DNA of 8,706 nt, taken from contig CALGUT010000175.1 of NCBI GenBank assembly GCA_937920335.1, forward strand, positions 1 to 8,706. The letters run 5' to 3'. Position numbers and translations under genes: made by a program. This DNA is from an uncultured Opitutales bacterium (lineage in GTDB: Bacteria; Verrucomicrobiota; Verrucomicrobiia; Opitutales; UBA2995). A model generated the notes under the pieces. That model saw only the letters and a program-made list of their open reading frames with translations, made no database searches and was not told the origin of the DNA. Shown here piece after piece: positions 1 to 6,715 of the stretch (position 1 is its first letter; every line of letters begins with the position of its first letter).

Positions 1-1320
1 TACCCATTTGATAACGTAAGAGTAATTCCTGGTCTTGCTTATGACAATACCTTCTCGGAAACCAAGGCAGACGATCTGAAACGACTGCTAGAGGAAGCCT
101 GCCAGAAGGAATGGAGCTGCTTGCCCGATATCTGGCATGTTCACAATCACAGCTTAGCCAAGAACCTACAGCTTCCGGTCGTTGTTTCTAAATGGGCTCG
201 GGAAAGACAAAAACTACTTCTCCAAATTCATGATTTCGCCGAAGATGGCAGACCCGATAATTATAAAGCACTGCTGTTAAAGCTCGCAGGCAAAGACGTC
301 GAAAGGCTCAACCAGATTCTCTATCCAACCGGCGATCATATTGGCTATGCATTTATCAATGGTAGGGATCGCAGCTTTTTTCAAAATGCGGGAGTCGCCC
401 CAGATCAATGCCACCTGCTAGCCAATCCCGTTTGGCTGGACATAGATAAAAGTGCGACAATCGAAGCGCCCGAGCTCAAGGACAAAAAACTATACCTCTA
501 CCCGACTCGATCGATTCGGCGAAAGAATCTGGGCGAGCTGCTCCTCTGGTCTGCCGCAGCTTCCAACGACGAGGTTTTCGGTTCCACGATGGCACCCGCC
601 AATCCAACAGCCCTTCCGATTTACGAACGGTGGGTATCGTTTGCAAAGCAGCAGCGGCTCCCGATGCAATTCGGCCTTGGTAACACACATAGTTTTGACG
701 CCCTGTTGAACTCTGCCTACGCCTTGGCTACCACTAGTATCGCTGAAGGTTTTGGTCTCGCTTACCTTGAGCCCTACCTGATCAACGCTCAATTGGTTGG
801 CCGAAATCTCCCCGAAATCACACAAGACTTCACTGACTATGGAATCCATCTTGAAGGTTTGTATCCCCGACTGGATATCCCCTTAGCATGGGTGGGGAAA
901 GAGCGATTGAGGAAAATAGTCCATGCTGGCCTCGTACGGTATTACCAAAACTATCGCCAGGTATTTCAGAAATCGATGACTGACGCCGCTTACGATGACA
1001 TGACACAGGGAGACCTTGTTGACTTTGGAAGGCTCGACGAATCCATGCAGGAATCCGTGATTGAGTTGGTCTGCCAAAACAAATCCCTGAAACTCGATTT
1101 CGCACCCGAGAAGCTGGACCGTTTACTTCCCATAGAGGCTATGAAAACCAATCGAAATGCAGTCGAAGCCAATTTCAATACGGACGACTACGGAGTGAAT
1201 CTCATCAATATCTACAATTCTATCGTTCAGCATAACTCTTCCAGTACCGGCTTTCTGGATACAGTAAAAGTTCTTCAAGCATTCATGGATCCAAGGCGTT
1301 TTAACCTTCTTCGTACCTAA
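1..1320 (+). CDS. GT-B (GT4-like) glycosyltransferase, 5'-truncated by the window edge
   Basis: The frame is open from base 1 to the TAA at 1318-1320, giving 439 visible residues, so the real start lies upstream of the window. Counting codons from base 1, the region DIWHVHNH (43-50) and the following QIHDFAEDGR stretch (76-84) look like the end of the N-terminal Rossmann half of a GT-B enzyme. An RRKN motif (173-176) matches the basic donor-phosphate contact of GT4-type enzymes. The segment E249-GFGLAYL-E257 is the EX7E motif of retaining GT-B transferases. The enzyme should transfer a sugar from a nucleotide-sugar donor in the cytoplasm; donor and acceptor are not readable. The HAD hydrolase gene starts 3 nt after its stop, so the two are probably co-transcribed and may act in sequence. 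The superfamily call is firm. It could belong to sucrose-phosphate, mannosylglycerate or other synthase groups, and I cannot choose among them. Confidence 0.85.
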   Translation, partial: YPFDNVRVIPGLAYDNTFSETKADDLKRLLEEACQKEWSCLPDIWHVHNHSLAKNLQLPVVVSKWARERQKLLLQIHDFAEDGRPDNYKALLLKLAGKDVERLNQILYPTGDHIGYAFINGRDRSFFQNAGVAPDQCHLLANPVWLDIDKSATIEAPELKDKKLYLYPTRSIRRKNLGELLLWSAAASNDEVFGSTMAPANPTALPIYERWVSFAKQQRLPMQFGLGNTHSFDALLNSAYALATTSIAEGFGLAYLEPYLINAQLVGRNLPEITQDFTDYGIHLEGLYPRLDIPLAWVGKERLRKIVHAGLVRYYQNYRQVFQKSMTDAAYDDMTQGDLVDFGRLDESMQESVIELVCQNKSLKLDFAPEKLDRLLPIEAMKTNRNAVEANFNTDDYGVNLINIYNSIVQHNSSSTGFLDTVKVLQAFMDPRRFNLLRT

Positions 1321-1323
1321 CTT

Positions 1324-2178
1324 ATGCTCGCAGATTTATTCCCAGCCCTCAACCAAGCTTTCAGTCCAATCCCGACGGGCCTTGACCCCAAGTTATCAAA
1401 ACTGGAGAACATCCGGGCAGTCATCTTCGATATCTATGGAACCCTGGTTTTATCGGGGACCGGCGACATCAGCATCGCTCAAAGCGTAAACAAAGAATCT
1501 GAGCTTCGGAGCCTACTTACATCCTCTGGATATTCGATGCCTGAAGACGTCCGCCTGCTAGATTTATTCTATAATTTGATCAAGGAGGACCATGGTAGAT
1601 ATAAAGCAAAGGGAGCCATTTATCCGGAAGTTGATATTCTGGAAATTTGGGAACGGTTCTTAAAAATTCAATTCGATAGTACTCCCGATTTCCACAGCCT
1701 TCAAGAACTTGCCATTCGTTTTGAATGCGCGGTCAATCCCGTATGGCCAATGCCCGGATTCGAATCAACGCTGAAACAGATCCAAGCGCTCAACTACCCA
1801 TTAGGCATCGTTTCCAACGCACAATTTTACACACCGCAGATGCTGGAAGGATTCACCGGGAAGACGATCAGGGAACTTGGTTTCGAGGATGATCTCTCTG
1901 TTTGGTCTTACAAAGAAAGACTTGGGAAACCGTCAATCGAGCTTTTCGAAAAACTGTCTGAAGCACTTACCCGAAGAGGCATTAAACCCGACCAAGCACT
2001 CTACATCGGCAACGACATGCTTAATGATATATGGACCGCGAGTCAGGCAGGACTGAAGACGGCACTCTACGCTGGCGATGAGCGCTCGCTGCGGCTGCGA
2101 GAATCAGACGATCGCTGCCGAGATCTCGCCCCAGACCTCATCATTACGGAGCTTGAGCAGTTACCCGAGGTCATCTAG
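1324..2178 (+). CDS. HAD-superfamily hydrolase (haloacid dehalogenase/phosphatase-like)
   Basis: This 284-aa protein has the four HAD motifs in order. Motif I is FDIYGT, with D36 as the expected nucleophile and T40. Motif II is the Ser of IVSNAQ near residue 163. Motif III is the Lys in the RLGKPSIELF stretch near residue 202. Motif IV is IGNDMLNDI near residues 231-239, holding the Mg-binding acids. The second Asp of the usual DxDxT is Tyr38 (DxYGT). That pattern is typical of haloacid-dehalogenase-like members but is also found in some phosphatases. An inserted helical cap lies between motifs I and II. The first ~30 residues precede the fold and are not conserved-looking. The ATG is 3 nt after the glycosyltransferase stop and has no Shine-Dalgarno site, so translation is probably coupled within an operon. 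A role removing phosphate from the transferase product is inferred from context only. Confidence 0.85.
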   Translation: MLADLFPALNQAFSPIPTGLDPKLSKLENIRAVIFDIYGTLVLSGTGDISIAQSVNKESELRSLLTSSGYSMPEDVRLLDLFYNLIKEDHGRYKAKGAIYPEVDILEIWERFLKIQFDSTPDFHSLQELAIRFECAVNPVWPMPGFESTLKQIQALNYPLGIVSNAQFYTPQMLEGFTGKTIRELGFEDDLSVWSYKERLGKPSIELFEKLSEALTRRGIKPDQALYIGNDMLNDIWTASQAGLKTALYAGDERSLRLRESDDRCRDLAPDLIITELEQLPEVI

Positions 2179-2239
2179 CGACTTGTGTAATTCCGCCCTC
2201 TAAAAAGTCCGATAAAACAACCAACTCAGCTTGTTAAAA

Positions 2240-2267
2240 TTGGCATCCGCGTATAGGTTATCATAAC
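2240..2267 (+). promoter_or_regulatory. Weak sigma70-like promoter candidate for the EF-G-like gene
   Basis: TTGGCA (2240-2245) and CATAAC (2262-2267) are separated by 16 nt in the gap after the HAD gene. The match is 5/6 for the -35 and 4/6 for the -10. An alternative pair, TTGTTA (2231) with TATAGG (2252), is no better. A start site near 2274 would leave a short leader before ATG 2284 and about 50 nt before ATG 2326. No good terminator hairpin separates this gene from the upstream pair, so read-through is possible. Confidence 0.3.
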
Positions 2268-2325
2268 ACGGCAACGCGGTCGTATGGCTGCGGCCATTAC
2301 AGTTCATAATAACCTATTCGTTGAA

Positions 2326-4386
2326 ATGAGTTATACCGCAGATCACATTCGAAACTTTGCCTTGGTAGGTCATCAAGGGTCGGGAAAAACTACCTTGTCT
2401 GAGGCCATGCTCGCGAGTGCGGGCATTGTGAAAAGAATGGGGTCTATCACGGCCGGAACTACGGTGAGTGACTACCATGAGATTGAAAAGGGGCGGCAAA
2501 TGTCTATACACGCGTCGCTTCTTCATTGTACCTGGAAATCTAACAAATTTAATATTATCGATACACCCGGCTATTTCGACTTTATCAGCGAAGGTTTAGG
2601 AGCACTGCGAGTCGGGGATTTTGCGTTAATCGTGGTCGATGCCGTTAACGGGCCACAAATGGGCACCGATCAGGTATGGAACTACGCGAGTGCAGCCGGC
2701 ATTCCTAAAATGTTTGTAATTAATGGATGCGATAAAGAGAACGCGAACTTTGAAGCCTGTCTCACAGCACTCAAATCTCGGTATGGCGAATACGTCTTTC
2801 CCATGAGTATACCAATCGACCCAGGTCCAGGATTTCAGCGATTATTGGATGTCCTAAGGTCTGAGGAAGTCGACTACAATACCGACGGCTCAGGTCAGTA
2901 CTCAGAAACCGCAGCTGAAGGGCCGTGGAAAGACCGCGTTATCGACTTACACGCCAAACTCATCGAATACGTCGCAGAAGCAGACGACACGCTCCTCGAA
3001 CATTTCTTCGAAGCAGGAAACCTGAGTGAAGACGAACTAAGAAGCGGTATTCACAAAGCCATACAACAAGCTATTTTTGTTCCAGTTTTTGCTGCATCAG
3101 CCCTCAATGATATTGGGATCGCCAGACTCATGGATATGATATCCAAGTATGGTAGTTCTCCTGTCGATAGGAAGCGAGTTCCAGTGGAGTTGAACGGTAA
3201 AGATGATGTCACTATTCACCTTGATGATCAAGAACCCGCTTGCTATATTTGGAAAACGATCAGCGAACCTCATGTGGGAGAGCTATCCTTTTGCCGGATG
3301 TACTCAGGTCACATTATCCCCGGTATCTCTCTCTATAATCCAAACCGCGAATGCGAGGAAAAGATCGGACAGATTTTTACTCTTCAAGGACATGAACGTG
3401 AGGCTATTAAAGAAATCTCCCCCGGCGATATCGGCGTCATGACAAAACTTAAAGACACTCATACAGGAAACACATTAACCAGTCCTGATCGCAGAGTAAA
3501 GCTACCTAAAGTCGTATATCCGAATCCGAATATTCACGCCACTCTGGTGGTAAAGAAACAAGGAGATGAAGACAAACTGGCCGATGGTCTGGCAACACTA
3601 CATGAGGAAGATCCGACATTTCTTTATGAACATAATCAGGAAACGAATGAGCTCATCTTAAGTGGGCAAGGAGAATTGCATTTGGAAATTATCCGCGATC
3701 GCCTTAAAAACCGTTTCAAGGTTGAGATCGAACTGGTTCAGCCACGGATTGCGTTTCGCGAAACGATAAGACGCCCGGCTGAATCGAAGTATCGACATAA
3801 AAAACAATCCGGCGGCGCCGGACAGTTCGGTGAAGTTTGGATGCGTATCGCTCCCGCTGAACGAAACAGCGGAATCGATTTCAAAGAATCATTGGTAGGG
3901 CAAAATGTTGACCGCGTATTCGTTTCTTCAGTTGAGAAAGGCGTCCAATCGGCAGTCACAGAAGGTATCCTTGCTGGCTATCACGTAACGGACGTCGCAA
4001 TCGATTTCTATGATGGAAAAATGCATCCTGTGGATTCCAAGGACATAGCCTTCCAGATTGCTGGAAAAGGTGCTTTCAAAGAAGCATTCATGGCCGCAAG
4101 CCCGTGCCTATTGGAACCTATTATGAAGCTGGAGATTCAGGCCCCAGAGTCTAACCTTGGCGATATTATGGGTGATATCTCAGGAAGGCGTGGGCGCATA
4201 CTAGGGGTTGACCTAAAGGGAGATAACCAAGTGGTAGCGGCTCTCGTACCAGAGATGGAGCTCTACCGCTATGCAACCACCTTAAGGTCCATGACAGGAG
4301 GGCGCGGTGTTCACACTGAGACTTTCGACCACTATGAGAATGTTCCAACAGAGTTAGAATCGAAAATCGTAGCCCAATCGAAGTAA
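2326..4386 (+). CDS. EF-G-like translational GTPase (EF-G2 type)
   Basis: From ATG 2326 this is a 686-aa protein, the usual EF-G length. The frame also allows an ATG at 2284 (700 aa). I prefer 2326 because MSYTADHIRNFALVGH resembles EF-G2 N-termini, while the 14 extra residues look unrelated. Counting from 2326, the P-loop is GHQGSGKT (15-22) and G3 is DTPGYFDF (79-86), with Tyr83 where classical EF-G has the catalytic His. G4 reads NGCD (133-136) instead of NKxD, and G5 is the SAL at 258-260. Domain II follows, then domain III around GQGELHLEIIRDRL (447-460). Domain IV begins at KQSGGAGQFGEVW (493-505) and includes HPVDSKDIAFQIA (567-579). Domain V ends at GGRGVHTETFDHYENVP (658-674). All five domains are present, so ribosome binding is expected. 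It is probably a paralogue beside a housekeeping EF-G elsewhere, with unknown role in translocation, recycling or stress. Confidence 0.93.
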   Translation: MSYTADHIRNFALVGHQGSGKTTLSEAMLASAGIVKRMGSITAGTTVSDYHEIEKGRQMSIHASLLHCTWKSNKFNIIDTPGYFDFISEGLGALRVGDFALIVVDAVNGPQMGTDQVWNYASAAGIPKMFVINGCDKENANFEACLTALKSRYGEYVFPMSIPIDPGPGFQRLLDVLRSEEVDYNTDGSGQYSETAAEGPWKDRVIDLHAKLIEYVAEADDTLLEHFFEAGNLSEDELRSGIHKAIQQAIFVPVFAASALNDIGIARLMDMISKYGSSPVDRKRVPVELNGKDDVTIHLDDQEPACYIWKTISEPHVGELSFCRMYSGHIIPGISLYNPNRECEEKIGQIFTLQGHEREAIKEISPGDIGVMTKLKDTHTGNTLTSPDRRVKLPKVVYPNPNIHATLVVKKQGDEDKLADGLATLHEEDPTFLYEHNQETNELILSGQGELHLEIIRDRLKNRFKVEIELVQPRIAFRETIRRPAESKYRHKKQSGGAGQFGEVWMRIAPAERNSGIDFKESLVGQNVDRVFVSSVEKGVQSAVTEGILAGYHVTDVAIDFYDGKMHPVDSKDIAFQIAGKGAFKEAFMAASPCLLEPIMKLEIQAPESNLGDIMGDISGRRGRILGVDLKGDNQVVAALVPEMELYRYATTLRSMTGGRGVHTETFDHYENVPTELESKIVAQSK

Positions 4387-4724
4387 CGAAGCGAAATAGA
4401 TTCTGACCGATTAAGCTGGTATTCCTTATTAGCCATCGAATACCGATCCAACATCACATTCAATACGCTAGCGGTGATCGGCATCATGAACCCGTGGCGC
4501 TCTTCGACAGGTATTTGATACGTAGATCCAAGTGTTCGACCTGGACAGTTATCTTTAGGCGTATACACAGAGAAATAGCTCCATGAATTTGAACAAGCGG
4601 TGAAACCAACTGAGAAGAAACCATACAACGGCTGACAAAAAGATTTGATCGAAACAGAGCGATCTAAGATCATCCAGAGATCAGCTACCTCAACAACCCC
4701 ATAAAGTTTATTCTCTAAACCCAT
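4332..4724 (-). CDS. Doubtful hypothetical ORF, 130 aa, antisense in the EF-G/cupin gap
   Basis: A minus-strand frame runs from ATG at 4724 to TAG at 4332, with 55 nt overlapping the 3' end of the EF-G-like gene. An inner ATG at 4673 would give a shorter 113-aa product and leave room for the cupin promoter. The frame has no stop across a 336-nt gap that is otherwise unexplained, and its codons look unremarkable. I recognise no family. The product would have four cysteines, a hydrophobic patch around LYGFFSVGFTAC and a charged C-terminal third. Against it, the 4724 start overlaps the cupin ATG head-to-head by 2 nt, there is no ribosome binding site, and the 3' end is antisense to a conserved gene. 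It may be chance or a decayed gene. Confidence 0.22.
   Translation of the reverse strand: MGLENKLYGVVEVADLWMILDRSVSIKSFCQPLYGFFSVGFTACSNSWSYFSVYTPKDNCPGRTLGSTYQIPVEERHGFMMPITASVLNVMLDRYSMANKEYQLNRSESISLRYFDWATIFDSNSVGTFS
4387..4722. other. Gap between EF-G-like gene and cupin gene, no confident gene
   Basis: There are 336 nt without a convincing + strand gene. The stretch contains a 7-bp inverted repeat just after the EF-G-like gene, four GATC sites crowded into 4647-4687, and a minus-strand frame open across its whole length (described separately). GATC sites include GATCT-A-AGATC, a 5-bp inverted repeat. No promoter with a good -35/-10 pair was found for the cupin gene, although it must lie here. 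The gap could hold regulatory DNA, an unrecognised minus-strand gene or the remains of one. Confidence 0.5.
4418..4444 (+). terminator. Possible hairpin after the EF-G-like gene
   Basis: GGTATTC (4418-4424) and GAATACC (4438-4444) are perfect 7-bp inverted arms around a 13-nt loop, 31 nt past the EF-G-like stop. There is no T-run after it and the stem is AT-rich, so it is a weak candidate for an intrinsic terminator. It could equally be a 3' stabilising hairpin or chance. Confidence 0.25.
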
Positions 4725-5205
4725 GAACAGAAATCGTTTCATAAGCAGTATTTCAATAGGCGTTCTCTTAGCCGGAGTTGTAATCTTTGCTATGCAGCAC
4801 GAAGAACAAGAGATCGTCCACGCCAAACATTCAAAGATTGTATCTCTGGAGAATGCTAAGCTAAGAGAAGGCGACTATGGAAATTTTAAAATTCATATGC
4901 GTGGAGAAACAGCAATGACCCAGAAATCATTTGCTGGGATTTGCACGGTGCTTCCCGGAAAAGCAGTGCACCCCGCGCACCGTCATGCCGAAGAAGAATA
5001 CCTGGTGATCATGGAAGGTGAAGGTATCTGGACGCTCGACGGGCAAGAATTCCCTGCTAAGAAAGGGGATGTCCTTTACGTTGAGCCATGGGTTTTCCAC
5101 GGACTTACAAACACCGGCGAGGACAACCTCGCTTTCTTTGTCGTAAAATACGCGCCAAAAGGGCTGGAGCTACCGAACGAGCCAAAAGGCAGTCACGGAA
5201 GCTGA
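4723..5205 (+). CDS. Single-domain cupin protein with N-terminal membrane anchor or signal peptide
   Basis: This is a 160-aa protein. Residues 1-5 are basic (MNRNR) and residues 6-25 are a hydrophobic segment. That makes it exported or anchored on the outer face of the inner membrane and supports the ATG at 4723. The cupin fold follows from about residue 65 to 145. Cupin motif 1 holds H86, H88 and E92, with G99 closing it. Motif 2 is GDVLYVEPWVFHGLTN (115-130), with H126 as the fourth metal ligand. All four usual metal-binding residues are therefore present. The tail (KGLELPNEPKGSHGS) is polar and probably disordered. Such proteins may be dioxygenases, isomerases or sugar/ligand binders; the substrate is not predictable. 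Its stop lies 21 nt from the stop of the convergent regulator gene. No Shine-Dalgarno site is seen. Confidence 0.85.
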   Translation: MNRNRFISSISIGVLLAGVVIFAMQHEEQEIVHAKHSKIVSLENAKLREGDYGNFKIHMRGETAMTQKSFAGICTVLPGKAVHPAHRHAEEEYLVIMEGEGIWTLDGQEFPAKKGDVLYVEPWVFHGLTNTGEDNLAFFVVKYAPKGLELPNEPKGSHGS

Positions 5206-5224
5206 ACCAAATAGTCCTCAGACT

Positions 5225-5237
5225 CCCTAATTTAGGG
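5225..5237. terminator. Small hairpin between convergent cupin and regulator genes
   Basis: CCCTAA (5225-5230) and TTAGGG (5232-5237) are perfect inverted arms around one base. In RNA this would form a 5-bp stem with a 3-nt loop. It sits 20 nt after the cupin stop and covers the last codons and stop of the minus-strand regulator. A shared terminator is positionally sensible, but no T-run follows on either strand, so support is weak. Confidence 0.3.
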
Positions 5238-5535
5238 CTTCCAGCAACTCACTCAAAGTATGGTGAGACTCCAAAGGATGCCGCAGTTGGAAATCGTAAT
5301 TGAGATCATAACTATTCCGGCGTCCATCTCTGGAACGATTTACCACACCAGAACCTTCCAAGTCAGATAATATTCTCTGAACGGATCGCTCTGTAATCCC
5401 GATCTGAATTGCGAGATTACGGACGGTGACTCCGGGGTCTCTCGACAAACAAACGATAACGTGCGTGTGGTTTGTCAGAAAAGACCACCCGGTCGTTTTG
5501 TTCGACGGTAATTTGGCTAAAGATGAATCACCCAC
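5227..5535 (-). CDS. Small winged helix-turn-helix transcriptional regulator
   Basis: This 102-aa protein starts at GTG (5535-5533). A TAG lies two codons upstream in frame, so the protein cannot extend further. WSFLTNHTHVIVCLSRDPG (17-35) forms the first helix and turn. VTVRNLAIQIGITERSVQRI (36-55) is the helix-turn-helix, with the recognition helix at about 47-60. RDGRRNSYDL (69-78) is the wing, and the tail LRHPLESHHTLSELLEAL (84-101) is typical of a widespread family of short MarR/ArsR-like regulators. No ligand or metal site is evident. It is transcribed away from the baeRF gene, with 94 nt between the starts, and converges on the cupin gene. Regulation of itself and baeRF is the natural guess from this layout but is not shown. 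Confidence 0.85.
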   Translation of the reverse strand: MGDSSLAKLPSNKTTGWSFLTNHTHVIVCLSRDPGVTVRNLAIQIGITERSVQRILSDLEGSGVVNRSRDGRRNSYDLNYDFQLRHPLESHHTLSELLEALN

Positions 5536-5576
5536 AGCTGCCTAAGGTTGGGTAGTCTATATACATGACATTTGTT

Positions 5577-5596
5577 TCCTGTTTCATTTGACAGGA
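5577..5596. promoter_or_regulatory. Dyad in the regulator/baeRF intergenic region, overlapping a TTGACA box
   Basis: TCCTG (5577-5581) and CAGGA (5592-5596) are perfect inverted arms with a 10-nt spacer. The right arm overlaps TTGACA (5588-5593), an exact -35 consensus on the + strand. A regulator bound here could block transcription of baeRF. However, no good -10 lies 16-18 nt downstream of that hexamer, so its promoter role is uncertain. Confidence 0.3.
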
Positions 5597-5602
5597 CATA
5601 CT

Positions 5603-5622
5603 TTGCACATAAATGCAATAAT
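5603..5622 (+). promoter_or_regulatory. Dyad and extended -10 candidate directly before baeRF
   Basis: TTGCA (5603-5607) and TGCAA (5614-5618) are inverted arms, so TTGCACATAAATGCAA is a 16-bp imperfect palindrome and a plausible operator. Overlapping it, TGC plus AATAAT (5614-5622) fits an extended -10 with a 5/6 hexamer. Transcription would then begin near 5629-5630, at the ATG itself, implying a leaderless mRNA. The TTGACA at 5588 is 23 nt from this hexamer, too far for a normal pair. Confidence 0.35.
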
Positions 5623-5629
5623 ATCAAAC

Positions 5630-6715
5630 ATGAAAGTTAACTCCATAAAGGCCCTCATACGAAAGCTTGTAGAGGTCGAACCCAGCAAAAGTCCGATGCT
5701 CAGCTGCTTCGTAACTTTTGACAGCTCACGTGGCGAGGGTCTGGCCAAACTGGACTTCGAATTTCAGATGGTTTCCCGAAAATTAGCGGGCACTTGGTAT
5801 GAAGATTTTCAAAAAGCACGCACTTCTATCAACGACTACTTAAAGCAGAACCTGAAGGCAGACACCCAAAGTGTGGTCATCTATGCCCGGGCAGGTAAAG
5901 ACCCGTTCTTCGAAGCACTCCAGTTTAAAGTACCTCTCCTCACGGAAATCATCGTCGATAGTCTTTCGCATATTTATCCATTAATCGAACTCAAGGACAA
6001 CTACCATCGCTTCGTCATCGTCATCACGACCGAAGCCGAGGCACAGATCCTCGAAACTACCATCGGATCGGTAACTGAGGAAATCATGACGGCACGTCCT
6101 GAGCTCCGAAACCGGATTGGCCGTGAATGGACCCGCGAACACTATCGCAATCACAAGCACGAGCGTGAACAGCAGTTCATTAAGGAAAAGATAAAAATAG
6201 TAGAAGACCTGATGAAACGGCGTGGACATAACCACCTCATCGTAGCTGGCAGTCCAAAAATGGTCAGCCGCCTCACCGACGCACTCCCTCATCACCTGAA
6301 AAACAAGCTGCTTAGTACCATGGCAAATAACCCAACGAACGGTTTGGGGGCCTTACTGAGAAACTGTATCCTCGAGTTCTCAACCGCTGAGAACCTCGAA
6401 AGCCACGATCGTGTTAAAATCCTGGAATCGGCGGTGCTGAGCAATGGACTCGGATTGACCGGATTTGAGCCGACCAAAGACGCTATTACGGGCGGCTATG
6501 CAGATATGCTGATCATTGATCAGGATTTCAGTGATTTCGACGGACGAGAAGAGCTCGTTCGTCTCGCGACCAAATTCAACATACAAATCGAAACCGTAAA
6601 CGATAGCCCCACCTTGAAGCGTCTTGGCGGCGTTGGTTGTCTACTTCGCTATCAGCCGAATTTTCTAAAAACCGGTACCAAATATGTATACAGAGATAGT
6701 CCTTCGAAATACTAA
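5630..6715 (+). CDS. Bacterial eRF1-like protein (baeRF family)
   Basis: From ATG 5630 this is a 361-aa protein. A TTG at 5588 in the same frame is less likely because the family-like sequence begins at MKVNSIKALIRKL. An N-terminal alpha/beta domain (1-120) contains SVVIYARAGKDPFFEALQF (81-99) and VPLLTEIIVDSLSHIYPLIEL (101-121). A middle domain begins with NYHRFVIVITTEAEAQIL (124-141), the RNase-H-like fold of eRF1 domain 2. At the place expected for GGQ it has REWTREHYRNHKHEREQQF (165-183). A C-terminal L7Ae-like domain contains SNGLGLTGFEPTKDAITGGYADMLII (271-296) and ends in the LGGVGCLLRYQ strand (332-342). baeRF proteins are inferred to act on ribosomes; their exact role is largely unknown. 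No GGQ is present, so peptide release by the classical mechanism is not expected. The 3' gap has no clear terminator. Confidence 0.8.
   Translation: MKVNSIKALIRKLVEVEPSKSPMLSCFVTFDSSRGEGLAKLDFEFQMVSRKLAGTWYEDFQKARTSINDYLKQNLKADTQSVVIYARAGKDPFFEALQFKVPLLTEIIVDSLSHIYPLIELKDNYHRFVIVITTEAEAQILETTIGSVTEEIMTARPELRNRIGREWTREHYRNHKHEREQQFIKEKIKIVEDLMKRRGHNHLIVAGSPKMVSRLTDALPHHLKNKLLSTMANNPTNGLGALLRNCILEFSTAENLESHDRVKILESAVLSNGLGLTGFEPTKDAITGGYADMLIIDQDFSDFDGREELVRLATKFNIQIETVNDSPTLKRLGGVGCLLRYQPNFLKTGTKYVYRDSPSKY

Noticed and set aside
490..849. Minus-strand open frame of 119 aa inside the glycosyltransferase gene
   Set aside because: It is antisense to the EX7E region of a clear glycosyltransferase, with no domain or start signal.
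2284..2325. N-terminal 14-residue extension of the EF-G-like protein
   Set aside because: The ATG at 2284 is in frame but the extension does not resemble EF-G N-termini, while the frame from 2326 does. It is kept as an alternative start only.
5088..5303. Open + strand frame overlapping the end of the cupin gene
   Set aside because: It is a shifted frame over a conserved cupin and the antisense of the regulator; the product has no recognisable features.
5981..6295. Minus-strand open frame of 104 aa inside baeRF
   Set aside because: It is antisense to the conserved middle domain; the sequence reads as a low-complexity shadow.
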